In this document: positions 10,684 to 21,002 of the stretch, in pieces | How the letters are laid out: each line of letters opens with the position of its first letter | Numbering within the stretch: the first letter of the stretch is position 1 | Origin: Patella vulgata | Lineage: Eukaryota; Mollusca; Gastropoda; Patellidae | NCBI RefSeq assembly: GCF_932274485.2 | Contig: NC_065881.2 | Location: forward strand, 81,284,702-81,348,701 | Length of the DNA stretch: 64,000 nt | Reading direction: 5' to 3' | The notes under the pieces: model-generated | What the model was told of the DNA's origin: nothing | The model's database searches: none | Seen by the model: only the letters and a program-made list of their open reading frames with translations | Made by a program: the position numbers and the translations under genes

Positions 10684-11067
10684 TTTTAGTGGGTAATTTA
10701 TTTTCAAAATTTTGTAACTGGCAATATATACACGCAAAAAGTAATACTGATACCATTATAGCTACAGTGTGTGATTATTCAGTAGGCCTATCATGCAAGG
10801 CAAAGAAAGTAGCAGCAAAACCAAGACAAAGTAAACGACTACGATAACGAAACAACTAAAAAATTCTAAGACAGTTTGTGTACATATGAGTTGAGTTGTG
10901 TATGTTACAATATTTACTACATTGTGTTTTAATCTCTATTATTTACGCTATCCACATAAACTGTAATTACGATATGTATGATAAAGTGAATCAACTCCAT
11001 CAAAAGATTGGTTGGGATGAAAGAGCCCAGGGTGAAAGGGTTTTGGGGTGAACCATCCTGAATCCAT

Positions 11068-11240
11068 TACAATGATAAAGAGTTGTCTTTCTTGCTTTGA
11101 TCTTCCATTTTTTCAGTACTATTATAATAAAAGAGTAAAGTTTAGGGAATATTAATCACCTACCGGTACTACACATAAAAAAATCATAAAAATAAAAATG
11201 TGTTATTTTGGGTAAATCTATGGACTGTTTTGGTTGTACG
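11068..11240. mobile_element. Fold-back element FB2, single-arm fragment
   Basis: It repeats the left arm of the 10267 copy (GAGTTGTCTTTCTTGCTTTG through ATGTGTTATTTTGGGTAAAT). Only one arm is present. Confidence 0.65.
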
Positions 11241-13424
11241 TGGGGCCGAATATATGCTAATATTAAAACTTATTTCTCATATTAAAACAATTTTTCTAGT
11301 AGCATTGTCCTACTCCTCGTATCAATAGTATCATCGTATTTTTCATGCATCCCCCCATTGATTTCTTTGTAATAACAAAATAATATCAGCAAACACATGA
11401 ATCTAGGCCTAGTGAAACTTTCACGTCAATATGTTCGCCATTATTTATTCTACGTCTGTAATGCATGGATAATTAAGTTATTATTACCATTTAACTTTCG
11501 TAAATAAAAAATATGCAGAAACACCTTCTTTTCATTTCCAAAAAGCAACTAAATGTCTGAGCATGCGCGAAATTTCATATGTCGGAAGTTGGTCAGGTTG
11601 TATATACAATTCCCACTCGGATTCATTAAACCCTACTAACGCACAAAAGTAAAAATTAAAGATACTTTGCCACAAAAGTATTTATCGGGTGGTTATTTCC
11701 AATAAAGGTATGGCAATTTTAGTATATATGGAAATTAAAAACATCCAATCTTACCAGAGAAATAATGGATTCCCTGAAAAACACCTATGGAGTGCATACA
11801 GGACAAAAATGTAAGGGTGTCTCTAACCGACAACCCGACGATTATGGATGTCTGCTCGAGTGACGTCAAAGGTTGCACTCGAAGATTGTGTGATCTCTCA
11901 GCGTTAGCGAGCGCTTGATGTACATATTTATAAATTTGATGGTGAGCTTAAACATTCAAGATATTTTGAGATAAAAGAAACACGGAAAAAGACGTGGGTG
12001 GATAATCTGAAAATTAAATTAGAATTCTATATTCATAATAAATGAACAGGACCAAAGACAACACCGTCCTGTATAAGCAATGAATTCTCCTCCGGCGAGG
12101 CTATAGAGTTATTCAAAGGGCAACCTAGCCAATTTTAGGCATCCCCCCCCCCCCCACCATCACCACCACCACCATCTTTCCTCACGCCCCCCCCCCCCCC
12201 CCACAAACTTACATACCATGTTACAGATTCACAGTTATTTTATACGCTTATAGTGTTGAAGAAATTAATGTTTTACTAATGATAATCATTTGTATCAGCA
12301 TTATCAAGGTCACCGCAAATTTGAGCCCCCCACCCTTTTACATACACACGCCTAACCTTATATATCACTAAATATATTTGAATGTTCTAATATATTGTAC
12401 ATGTATTCCTATATATTCAAGTCCTGTTTATTTTCTTTCTTTTGTTGTGAGCGTACTTTATAAGATTGAATTAGGCATTATGTTCAATTTATGTATGTTT
12501 GTTCTAGTGTGATTTTTCTTTCATTTTGTAATTCTATGCTGCTCCCCGTGGGTGTTTTTAGGCAATAAACTTACCTTTACTTTGCTGACTCTGCCATACC
12601 CTCACAAAGCGAAACAATGGCATTGTATACACGTCTTTACAGATGTACAGCGATATAAATTAATGTTTTATTAATCTATATATGATCATCATCTATTATT
12701 TTTATCAACGTTATCACATCACCCGCCAGTAATAAGCGTCGAACCAACCGCCTACAACACTCTCCCTTCCCGGACCCCAAACAAAAGAGTAATCCAACAG
12801 GTTCCTATAAACTTTATTTAGATCTGTAAAGTGCTATAATATGATAATCAACATTATCACATTTCCACCCAATATAAGACATTATATTCACCCCACCCAA
12901 TCCCGACCACTGTATCTCGCAATGTGGGTTATTCGGGTCAAATATGTTCCAGTCCACAATTTATGTACACTCAACTAATTGGTAAATTCAAGATGGAGGT
13001 GTGAATCTGAAATTTTTTCCTGGCCTTTGTTCGTTTTGGGGTTTTTTTCTTAGCCGCTAGAACTCTGCATTGTGAGTTAATTTTTCTCATAAAATTTGTG
13101 TCCCCAAAACAGTAAAGAAAGCAGTACAAACTCCTCGATATATATTGCTGATGTGGTTGACTCAAATTTCACTGGTTTACTTCAAAATAAATCATCCCAG
13201 GGAATAAGCTGGTTGAGGTGATAGAAACCGTAGCTGGGACCGGATACAACTGTTTAGTGTTTTGGGATGAAAGAACTTGCACCTACTGAGTGTCTGAACC
13301 ATCGTAAATTTTAAACAGATTTCATCGTTTATGAACAAAGCACTTGTACAATGAATTTTATTTAATGGGAGGTGATTTCAAACACACAGGTAAGTTTATA
13401 ATAACCAAAGTTAAGAAAATAAAA
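11241..13424. other. Gene-free stretch with C-tracts
   Basis: No gene was recognised. Two long C-runs flank an ACC-rich block at about 12145-12204. The rest is AT-rich with no clear repeat. Confidence 0.4.
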
Positions 13425-13640
13425 TGGCATTGGGTTTACTGCAATACAGTGTGCTATGAGGAAAATTTTACCCAGACGGTGGCACTACTACATGTAGCTA
13501 TATTATACTCTTATATCAAATTCCAACTGCCAAGGTATCTTTTACTTGCACGCCAATGTGTTCACCAATGTGTACACAGGACCTCTGTTTTCTTCCCAAT
13601 CCAAATGGCTATATTATGTTGCCACTTGCCAGGCCATCTA
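13425..13640 (-). mobile_element. SINE-B, fragment
   Basis: On the minus strand it carries the SINE-B motifs AAGATACCTTGGCAGTTGG, ATATAAGAGTATAAT and CATAGCACACTGTATTGCAG, ending toward 13425. Both ends are eroded. Confidence 0.6.
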
Positions 13641-14107
13641 TTTTGAAGTTGTACATGTATGTACTACATGTATTGTATCTATAAAAATCTTTTTTTTCTA
13701 ATACATGTAGCTATTTCGGATCCTGTACTATATTTTGCTTAGAACTCAATGAAATTGAACCTGTCCTTGACTTGTTAAATCCTGTCACATTAATTGATGC
13801 CAAATTTTGATAGTAATGATCAGTTTGGGATAGCTTGCCTTTGATTGTGATTTAGGAAGTAAACATCAGCTTTATTTTACTACCATTCATTGTATAATGC
13901 TTACTTCACAATTATTAGTTTATTACAAAAACTAATTCCCGAATTTTTGTTTTAATTTATGTATAAAGTTATTATTATTACATTCAATAAACATTACACA
14001 GAAATTATTGGCTCAAAGATTGACAAAAGCCGACTTCAAAAAAAAAAATCAGCCTGTCATTTCAGATACCGGTATATAATTATACCACAATTATTGTATT
14101 TCAGGAA

Positions 14108-16522
14108 ATGGATTCAGTTGATGATCAACCATTTTACCAGTGTAATGTGTGTGATGATAAATTTGAATTATACACCGACTTGGAGACACATTGTAAAATA
14201 CATGTTAAAGAAGAGCCACATACTTTACAACAATATGCTATTTCAGTTATAGAAGAGCAGTCTACAGCAAGTACTTCACCACAGTGTACTAGTTCAGTTA
14301 AACAAGAAGAACTTTTACCCAGTACTTTACAAGACCTGACTAATTCAGTTAAGCAAGAGGAACCATTACCCAGTACTTTACAAGACCTGACTAGTTCAGT
14401 TAAAGAAGAGCCAGCAATACCAAGTATTTTACAAGAGTTTACTACATGCAGTTCAGGTAAAGCAGAGGCATCATTACCAAGTACTTTACAAGACTGTGCT
14501 AGTAGGCCTACCGGTACTGAAGATACATCAATATCAGTGTCAAATAATTTACAAGGCGGTACTAGTACTGCTACAGAAGAGGTATCAATAGCATGCACTT
14601 TACAAGACTGTAGTAGTAGGCCTACCTGTACAGAAGAGATACCTTTACAACAATGTACCACACAAGTTAAAGAAGAAAAAACAGATAATGATGATGGCAG
14701 TGTTAATCCTAAAATTGAAAAAGGAGGAAAATGTTTTAAATGTGATGTTTGTAATAAATCATTTAAAAGGACTACTCATCTAAACAACCACATCAGAATT
14801 CATACTGGTGAAAAACCTTATACATGTAATGTTTGTAGCAAAGCATTTAAGATTAAGGGCAATTTAAAGAAACATATGATAATTCATACAGAATTAAAAC
14901 CAAGAAGGCCTACATGTGATTTTTGTGGCAAATCATTTAAAAGAAAGTTAGAACTTAAGGAACACGAACGAGTTCATTCTGAAGAGAGAAATTATCAGTG
15001 CAGTGAATGTGATAAATGCTTCAAGTCCTCAAATGGTCTCATGACACATCAAGTGACACATACTGTTTCTAGACAAAAATCTTTTAATTGTGAAATCTGT
15101 TTTAAATCATTTCCAACAAAAGGAGCTCGCAATTATCACATAAAAATTCACAAGGAAGAGAAAAGTTATAAATGTTTTGTGTGTAGGGCTAAATTTTTTA
15201 GTCAGAGTCAACTGGAACGACATCTTGATGCACAGCACAAAGAAGATGAAATCACAGGGAATTCGTTAAAATGCAATATGTGTCTTAAAACATTCTGTGA
15301 TAAAAGTACTCTCAAGGAACACATCATGAGTCACTCTGATGAAGTAAGACCTTATAAATGTGATGTTTGTGAAAAGTCATTTACTTATAAGTCTAATCGT
15401 GACACGCACATCAGAGTACATACGGGAGACAAGCCTTTTAAATGTAATGTTTGTAGTAAATCATTTTCACGTGCAGGGAATGTTCAGAAGCACATGGCCG
15501 TTCATATAGTAGGTAAAACATTTACCTGTGATGTTTGTGGCAAGTCATTTAATGTTAAACATAAACTTGTAGTTCATAGGAAAATTCATACAAGAGAGAA
15601 GAATTACAAATGTGATATTTGTGGTAGTGCATTTGCTTATGCAGTTAGTCTCAGAATGCACTACTTGAGGCATACAGGTGAAACACCTTTCAAATGTGAT
15701 ATTTGTAATAGTTCATTCATTACCATTGGATTTCTAAGGCAACACTCCAGAATTCATATTAAAGGAAAGGGTTTTAAATGTAGCGTATGCAGCAAGAAAT
15801 TTCTCAGTAATTCTGCTTTTCAAATTCATATGAGAATTCATACGGGTGAAAAACCTTTCAAGTGTGATATTTGTAATAAATATTTTTCAACTCAAAGTTA
15901 TTTGAAACGGCATTGTACTACCCATTCATCTTCTAAGTACTTTTCTCTAATAGAGGCGGAAATAAATGGTATAACTAGTGAAGTTTTGAAAAATGTTGTT
16001 ACGAAAAAGTTTAAATGTGATATATGTAGTAAATCCTTTAAGCACAGTAATAGTTTAGATTCACATTTGAGGGTCCATACAGGCGTGAAACCATATAAAT
16101 GTGATGTTTGTAATAAATCATTTGCTGCCAAAGGCAATCGAAATCAGCACATGGCTATTCATTCTGATGAAACGCCCTTCACATGTCGTTTTTGTGGCAG
16201 ATGTTTTAAGACGAATCATCTTCTTCAGAGTCACCAGAAAGTTCATACTGGACCTAAGGAACATACATGTATCGTATGTAGGCAAATATTTCCTACAGCA
16301 ACTCACCTCAAATATCATTCCTTAATACACAGCGGAGAAGAACCTTTCCAGTGTGATGCTTGTGATGAAACGTTTGAATCACAGAGTTGTTTGAATCGTC
16401 ATTGCTTCATCCATGCACCTGTAAAGTCTTTGTCTCAGAAAGAGGAAGAAATAAATGATTTGACCAGTGCAGTGTTGAACAGTATCAATGTAAGTGAAAG
16501 TTGTTTGTATTTGTCTTCTTAA
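14108..16522 (+). CDS. C2H2 zinc-finger protein (ZNF-2), long exon
   Basis: Predicted nuclear DNA-binding protein. Residues 1-40 form the family's N-terminal finger (CNVC...HCKIH) followed by VKEEP. Residues 40-200 are a linker repeating VKQEE.LPSTLQD-type units. About nineteen classical C2H2 fingers follow from residue 210 to 775. The exon begins directly after an acceptor (TATTTCAG, then GAA-ATG), so ATG 14108 is either the start or an internal Met. At 16489/16490 the sequence AAT|GTAAGT is a strong donor in phase 0. The last ten codons to the stop at 16520-16522 may therefore be intronic, with the protein continuing in the exon at 18477. Closest relatives in the window are ZNF-4 (N-terminus nearly identical) and ZNF-1. 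Confidence 0.88.
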   Translation: MDSVDDQPFYQCNVCDDKFELYTDLETHCKIHVKEEPHTLQQYAISVIEEQSTASTSPQCTSSVKQEELLPSTLQDLTNSVKQEEPLPSTLQDLTSSVKEEPAIPSILQEFTTCSSGKAEASLPSTLQDCASRPTGTEDTSISVSNNLQGGTSTATEEVSIACTLQDCSSRPTCTEEIPLQQCTTQVKEEKTDNDDGSVNPKIEKGGKCFKCDVCNKSFKRTTHLNNHIRIHTGEKPYTCNVCSKAFKIKGNLKKHMIIHTELKPRRPTCDFCGKSFKRKLELKEHERVHSEERNYQCSECDKCFKSSNGLMTHQVTHTVSRQKSFNCEICFKSFPTKGARNYHIKIHKEEKSYKCFVCRAKFFSQSQLERHLDAQHKEDEITGNSLKCNMCLKTFCDKSTLKEHIMSHSDEVRPYKCDVCEKSFTYKSNRDTHIRVHTGDKPFKCNVCSKSFSRAGNVQKHMAVHIVGKTFTCDVCGKSFNVKHKLVVHRKIHTREKNYKCDICGSAFAYAVSLRMHYLRHTGETPFKCDICNSSFITIGFLRQHSRIHIKGKGFKCSVCSKKFLSNSAFQIHMRIHTGEKPFKCDICNKYFSTQSYLKRHCTTHSSSKYFSLIEAEINGITSEVLKNVVTKKFKCDICSKSFKHSNSLDSHLRVHTGVKPYKCDVCNKSFAAKGNRNQHMAIHSDETPFTCRFCGRCFKTNHLLQSHQKVHTGPKEHTCIVCRQIFPTATHLKYHSLIHSGEEPFQCDACDETFESQSCLNRHCFIHAPVKSLSQKEEEINDLTSAVLNSINVSESCLYLSS

Positions 16523-16750
16523 TCGTACATAAAGTACTGTATATTTGTTCAGCTAATTAAAGATCTTTTTAAACATGCCAGGGGCGATTCAGAGAACTTA
16601 AGCATTCCATTCTGTGAATGGTTCCAGTCCGGACGACAGACCACAGAAACAGAAGCGAGGGGTAGTCTAGGAACCATGGCGTAAAAAGTTTTCTTCGCAT
16701 GCATCAGTATTTACAATCACTCTTTTTCACACAACCTTGTAATACAAGCA

Positions 16751-17027
16751 GGGGGGGTTGAATGGCCGAATGGTTAGCATGTGCACGCTGTATCATAAAG
16801 CCTGTCATTGAGTCAACTGGCGTGGTTTTGAATCCCCGGTTGTACGTGACAAGGAGTAGGGTCGCCTGTCCAACCTCATGGGTTTTCTCCGGGTCCTCCG
16901 GTTCCTCCCACGGCTAAAGACCCCTACGCGCATGCGAATTATTGAAATAAAATTAAACCATATGTTAGTCCCGAAATGACCTAGTTTATGTCGAGTGGAC
17001 GTTAAACCCCATCTCTCTCTATCTCTC
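16751..17027 (+). mobile_element. SINE-A, complete, with 13-bp target duplication
   Basis: Full-length copy with TGTAATACAAGCA repeated exactly at 16738-16750 and 17028-17040. It lies in the putative ZNF-2/ZNF-3 intron, in the gene's orientation. Confidence 0.93.
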
Positions 17028-17602
17028 TGTAATACAAGCAATACAAGCTTTTTATGTACTACAACTCAGGGATCGTGCAGTTGTACTGTTTCTGTATTTA
17101 ATGTTTACAATGTAGTTTCAAACTATTGTTGGAAAATAGTTTAAATTCTTTAAATATCATCAAAAAATATTGGTTTCCTACTGTCACATAGTTCAAAAAG
17201 GTCTGTCTAGATTAGATAATGTTTTATTGGGTTAACAGCTGTTTACTTTCTTGAGCAGTGTTGAGTAATAAACAGAATAATTTATAACAAGATACCTGAG
17301 TTTTTGTGATGACTATTCGATTCATCTCCTCCGGCATTTTCAATAGGAGGATTGTCCTTGCTGGAATTCTGTACATCTTATCAAGGCCTTCACAATGTCA
17401 TAATCTATGAATTTTTTTCGATACTAATTTTGATTGGCTATTGACCCAGCTGGATAGCCTATCAGATTCCTCGATCAGTGCGAATTCCAAGTCTCGCGCT
17501 TTCCAGCTAAAATATCTACTTGCAATAATTATCTTGCAAAGTTCGAGGTTCATTCAATGTCAAGGTTTCCATGTACATGTAGGTTGCCATGTTTGATTTG
17601 TG

Positions 17603-17854
17603 GGGGGATCATGTGGCTAGCCTGGAGGTCGGGTGTTCGATCCCTGCATTGGCCGAGAAAGTTCATCCAAATTTTCAATAGGCGTGCACGTAAAAGATCC
17701 CTTGGCAGTTGGAATTCGATATAAGAGTAGGCCGTAGCGCCGCTGCCCGGGCAAAAATTTCCCTCATAGCACACTGTATGGCGTATGCCCGTCTTCATTG
17801 GCCCAGTTTAGGAGCAAAACAGTAGGACGTTAAACCCCATTTCATTTCATTTCT
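17603..17854 (+). mobile_element. SINE-B, best copy, with 11-bp target duplication
   Basis: The tRNA-like 5' part has a B-box GTTCGATCCCTGC, then the body AAGATCCCTTGGCAGTTGG, CATAGCACACTGTATGGCG, and the end GACGTTAAACCCCATTTC with an ATTTC-type tail. TTTGATTTGTG is duplicated at 17592-17602 and 17855-17865. It ends in the same 3' motif as SINE-A. Confidence 0.88.
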
Positions 17855-18476
17855 TTTGATTTGTGTGTGTTTGTGTCACAACCTCTGATTGGGCGCTGTC
17901 ATTCTCATTCTCGTGTCTCTGTTAAAGTGAGATAACGTAGCTACAGTATAACTTTTGGTAGGGGGATTGTAGAGCGGTCTAGCACCGTCTAGATGGTGTA
18001 AAACTTACAGTCGTTGCTTTAGGCACACGCTCCTCCAGTTACTTGATGAGACTGCTAACTCAAGATGAGCATTAAATCTCTCAAAGAATGCTAATTTCTT
18101 CTTGATTTTTGTTAATAACTTTCAAGAACAAAGAAAATAAAAATGAGTGAACCAAATGAAACCAACTCGCCTGCCATATTACTTTTCAATCGGGTAACTT
18201 GTATGTGAAACAGATTAACAATTCCAAAGCATACCAGAAAGATTTCTAGGAATCCTTATTGTAATAATTGTATAACAAATTAGCTGTTGGATTTTACAAT
18301 GGCTAGGGTGTGGAAATCTTATAGCTGGCACAGAAAGAGTTTTTGGTTGTTGATTAGCAGGGACATTAAAAATTTATGTTCAAGGGAAATAATTTTAAAA
18401 AAAGCGTCTGAAATTTAAAATAACAGAAAAGCCAGAAATTAAACAAAACATTCATTTATCTTTTTTTTTATTGAAG

Positions 18477-20711
18477 GGAAGTAATTCTGCTGCCTCTAAC
18501 ACAGAACAACATCGCCATCTACATATAGAAAAAGATCATAGTGGATTTAATGCCAATGATGCTGACCGTGAGGGGGATAATACTGGTGACCATGGTGGTG
18601 CTGATGTTGCTGGAACCAATGAGTTGAATGAAATAGATGATTTAGAAACAAGGAGAATACAAGATATATCTGTTAATAAAGATCTGAAATTAGAGACAAA
18701 TGATAATGTACAAGTACCTGTGGAGGAAGAGTCCGATTTACCAGACAAAGAATCATCCCAAATTGATCTTAGTAATAAATGTAATGAATTAAACTATAAA
18801 GAACATAAAACAGATTTTGGTGGTACTCTTGGTGAGCCTGGCATTCTTACAGAAGCAAAATCTGTTAAAAATGATGTTTGTGACAAGTCATTTGCTAGTC
18901 AGGAAAATCTAAACTTAGTAGTGGATGTTCAAAAGGATCAAGACTGTGTTTGTGATTTTTGTGGGAAATCCTTAAAAAAACATCAGCTCCAGGCCCACAT
19001 CAAGACTCATTCTGGAAAAAGACCTTTTGAGTGTAACATTTGTGGGAGGAGATATAAACAAAAGTGTATCCTCCAACTCCATCTGAATACTCACAGTGAA
19101 GACACATGTCATAAATGTAGCATCTGTAATAGGGTCTTTGGTAGACAAGGTGGACTCAAATCACATATGAAAACTCATACAGAAACGAAGTTGTTTAAAT
19201 GTTCTATATGCAGTAAAAAATACTATAACCATATCCAACTAGAAAGGCACCTTTCTGGTAGGATCAAAGATATTTCTTGTGATGTTTGTCAAAAACAATT
19301 TTGTACGAACACTCAACTACAGAACCACAGCAAATTCCATTCAGAAATAAAACCATTTGAATGTGATGTTTGTGATAAATCATTTTATACAAAGACTAAT
19401 CTGACTAAACATAAGAGAATTCATACGGGTGAAAAACCTTATAAATGTACCAAATGTGATAAATCGTTTGCAGAAAAGGGCAATCTAACTATACATATGG
19501 TCGTTCATACGGAAGAAAAAAAGTTTACCTGCGACATATGTGGCAAGTCATTTAATTCGAAACGTAAACTTGTAGTTCATTTGAAAATTCATACAGGTGA
19601 GAAAAATTACAAATGTGATATTTGTGGTAAAGCCTATGCAGCATTGACTCATCTCAAAAATCACATTTTGACTCATAGCGATGTAAAGGGTTTTAAATGT
19701 GATGTTTGTGGTAAAGCCTTCTATAATGCAAAGCTTCGAGATATGCATTCCATAATTCATATCACAGAGAAACATTTGGAATGCAAGATATGTGGGAAAT
19801 TATTTGGCCATCCCACCAAGTTAACGGAACATATGAGAACTCATACAAGAAAACGCAAATCGTTTGTATGTGATATTTGTGGTAAAGTTTTCGCATCGAG
19901 ATCTTCTTACAAAGGTCACATCTACACCCATTCAGATTACAAACCCTATAAATGCCATGTCTGTGATAGGACATTTTGCACCAGCCAACTTCTTAAAAAC
20001 CACATGATGTTCCATATTAAAGACGATCCTTTCAAGTGCGAAGTTTGTAACAAGTCATTCTCTCAACCAAGCGGTTTATCAAAACACGTAAAGGAGAATC
20101 ACGGAGAACCGTCCCTAAAATGTAATGTATGTGAGCAATCATTTCGGAAGGTTAGTGATCTTAATAGACACATTGTAACTCATACCGGAGCAAAGCCATA
20201 TAAATGTGAACTTTGTAGTAAAACTTTTATTCTTCCGAGATGTTTGCAAAACCACATGAAAAGCCATTCCAAACCGAAACCTTTTAAATGCGAGTTTTGC
20301 AATGAGTCATTTTTACGGAGTTGTCGGTTGCGTAAGCACCAGATCAAAAAGCACGACGTAAAACCTTACAAATGTGATGATTGTGACAAAACATTTACAA
20401 GCACTGGTAATTTAGAGGTGCATGTTAGAACTCATACAGGAAACAGACCATATAAATGCCATCTTTGTAGTAAATCATTTATTGCTCGAGGTAATCTTAC
20501 CAGACATGTGCTCGTTCATTCTGGTGTGAAACCATTTAAATGTGATGTTTGTAGTAAAACATTTGCTGATAAAAGTAATTTAAACCAACACATGGTAACC
20601 CATTCTAAAGAAAACCCATTTGAATGTGAATTTTGTTATAAGGCCTTTAATGCAAAACGTAAACTGAAACTTCACATGAAAGTTCATTCATCATGTTGCA
20701 CGAATATGTAG
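18477..20711 (+). CDS. C2H2 zinc-finger protein (ZNF-3), probable 3' exon of the ZNF-2 gene
   Basis: An open frame of about 744 codons with no usable ATG before the finger array; it opens right after an acceptor-like T-tract ending in AG at 18476. The first 140 residues are acidic and low in complexity, with an eroded finger near residue 140. About 21 fingers follow to the end; the fourth lacks its last zinc ligand. The array aligns finger by finger with the gene at the right edge (for example CNVCEQSFRK and CELCSKTFILP). Lack of a start plus phase-0 junctions indicate that it is spliced to an upstream exon, most simply ZNF-2, which would give a protein of about 1,540 residues with some 40 fingers. 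A separate unseen first exon is the alternative. Confidence 0.85.
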   Translation, partial: GSNSAASNTEQHRHLHIEKDHSGFNANDADREGDNTGDHGGADVAGTNELNEIDDLETRRIQDISVNKDLKLETNDNVQVPVEEESDLPDKESSQIDLSNKCNELNYKEHKTDFGGTLGEPGILTEAKSVKNDVCDKSFASQENLNLVVDVQKDQDCVCDFCGKSLKKHQLQAHIKTHSGKRPFECNICGRRYKQKCILQLHLNTHSEDTCHKCSICNRVFGRQGGLKSHMKTHTETKLFKCSICSKKYYNHIQLERHLSGRIKDISCDVCQKQFCTNTQLQNHSKFHSEIKPFECDVCDKSFYTKTNLTKHKRIHTGEKPYKCTKCDKSFAEKGNLTIHMVVHTEEKKFTCDICGKSFNSKRKLVVHLKIHTGEKNYKCDICGKAYAALTHLKNHILTHSDVKGFKCDVCGKAFYNAKLRDMHSIIHITEKHLECKICGKLFGHPTKLTEHMRTHTRKRKSFVCDICGKVFASRSSYKGHIYTHSDYKPYKCHVCDRTFCTSQLLKNHMMFHIKDDPFKCEVCNKSFSQPSGLSKHVKENHGEPSLKCNVCEQSFRKVSDLNRHIVTHTGAKPYKCELCSKTFILPRCLQNHMKSHSKPKPFKCEFCNESFLRSCRLRKHQIKKHDVKPYKCDDCDKTFTSTGNLEVHVRTHTGNRPYKCHLCSKSFIARGNLTRHVLVHSGVKPFKCDVCSKTFADKSNLNQHMVTHSKENPFECEFCYKAFNAKRKLKLHMKVHSSCCTNM

Positions 20712-20726
20712 TCATTTCATTTATCA

Positions 20727-20990
20727 GGGGGGTTGGATGGCGGAATGGTTAGCATGTGCGCTGTATCATAAGGTCTGTCATTGAGTCAACTGGCAAGGTT
20801 TTGATTCCCCGGTTGTACATGACAAGGATTAGGGTCGCATGTCCAACCTCGTGGGGTTTTCTCTGGGTCCTCCGGGTCCTCCGGTCTCCTCTTACTGCTA
20901 CCGAATTATTGAAATAAAATAGAACCAAATGTTAGTCCTGAAATGACCTAGTTTGTGTCGAGTGAACGTTAAACCCCATTTCTCTCTCTC
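20727..20990 (+). mobile_element. SINE-A in the 3' UTR of ZNF-3, with 12-bp target duplication
   Basis: TTTCATTTATCA is duplicated at 20715-20726 and 20991-21002, so the insertion point lies a few bases after the stop codon at 20709-20711. The SINE carries AATAAA at 20913-20918 on the coding strand. It could supply a polyadenylation signal, though this is not shown. Confidence 0.92.
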
Positions 20991-21002
20991 TTTCATTTAT
21001 CA

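Larger units (their letters stand above)
16490..18476 (+). other. Probable intron joining ZNF-2 and ZNF-3 exons
   Basis: It starts GTAAGT at 16490 and ends in a T-rich tract plus TTGAAG at 18476. Both junctions are phase 0. It contains one complete SINE-A and one complete SINE-B, both on the plus strand, and no other gene that I can see. Confidence 0.6.

Noticed and set aside
10635-10847. Basic 70-residue open frame ending in PRQSKRLR
   Set aside because: It starts inside the FB2 fold-back arm and has no recognisable domain or homologue in the window; the lysines and arginines alone do not support a gene.
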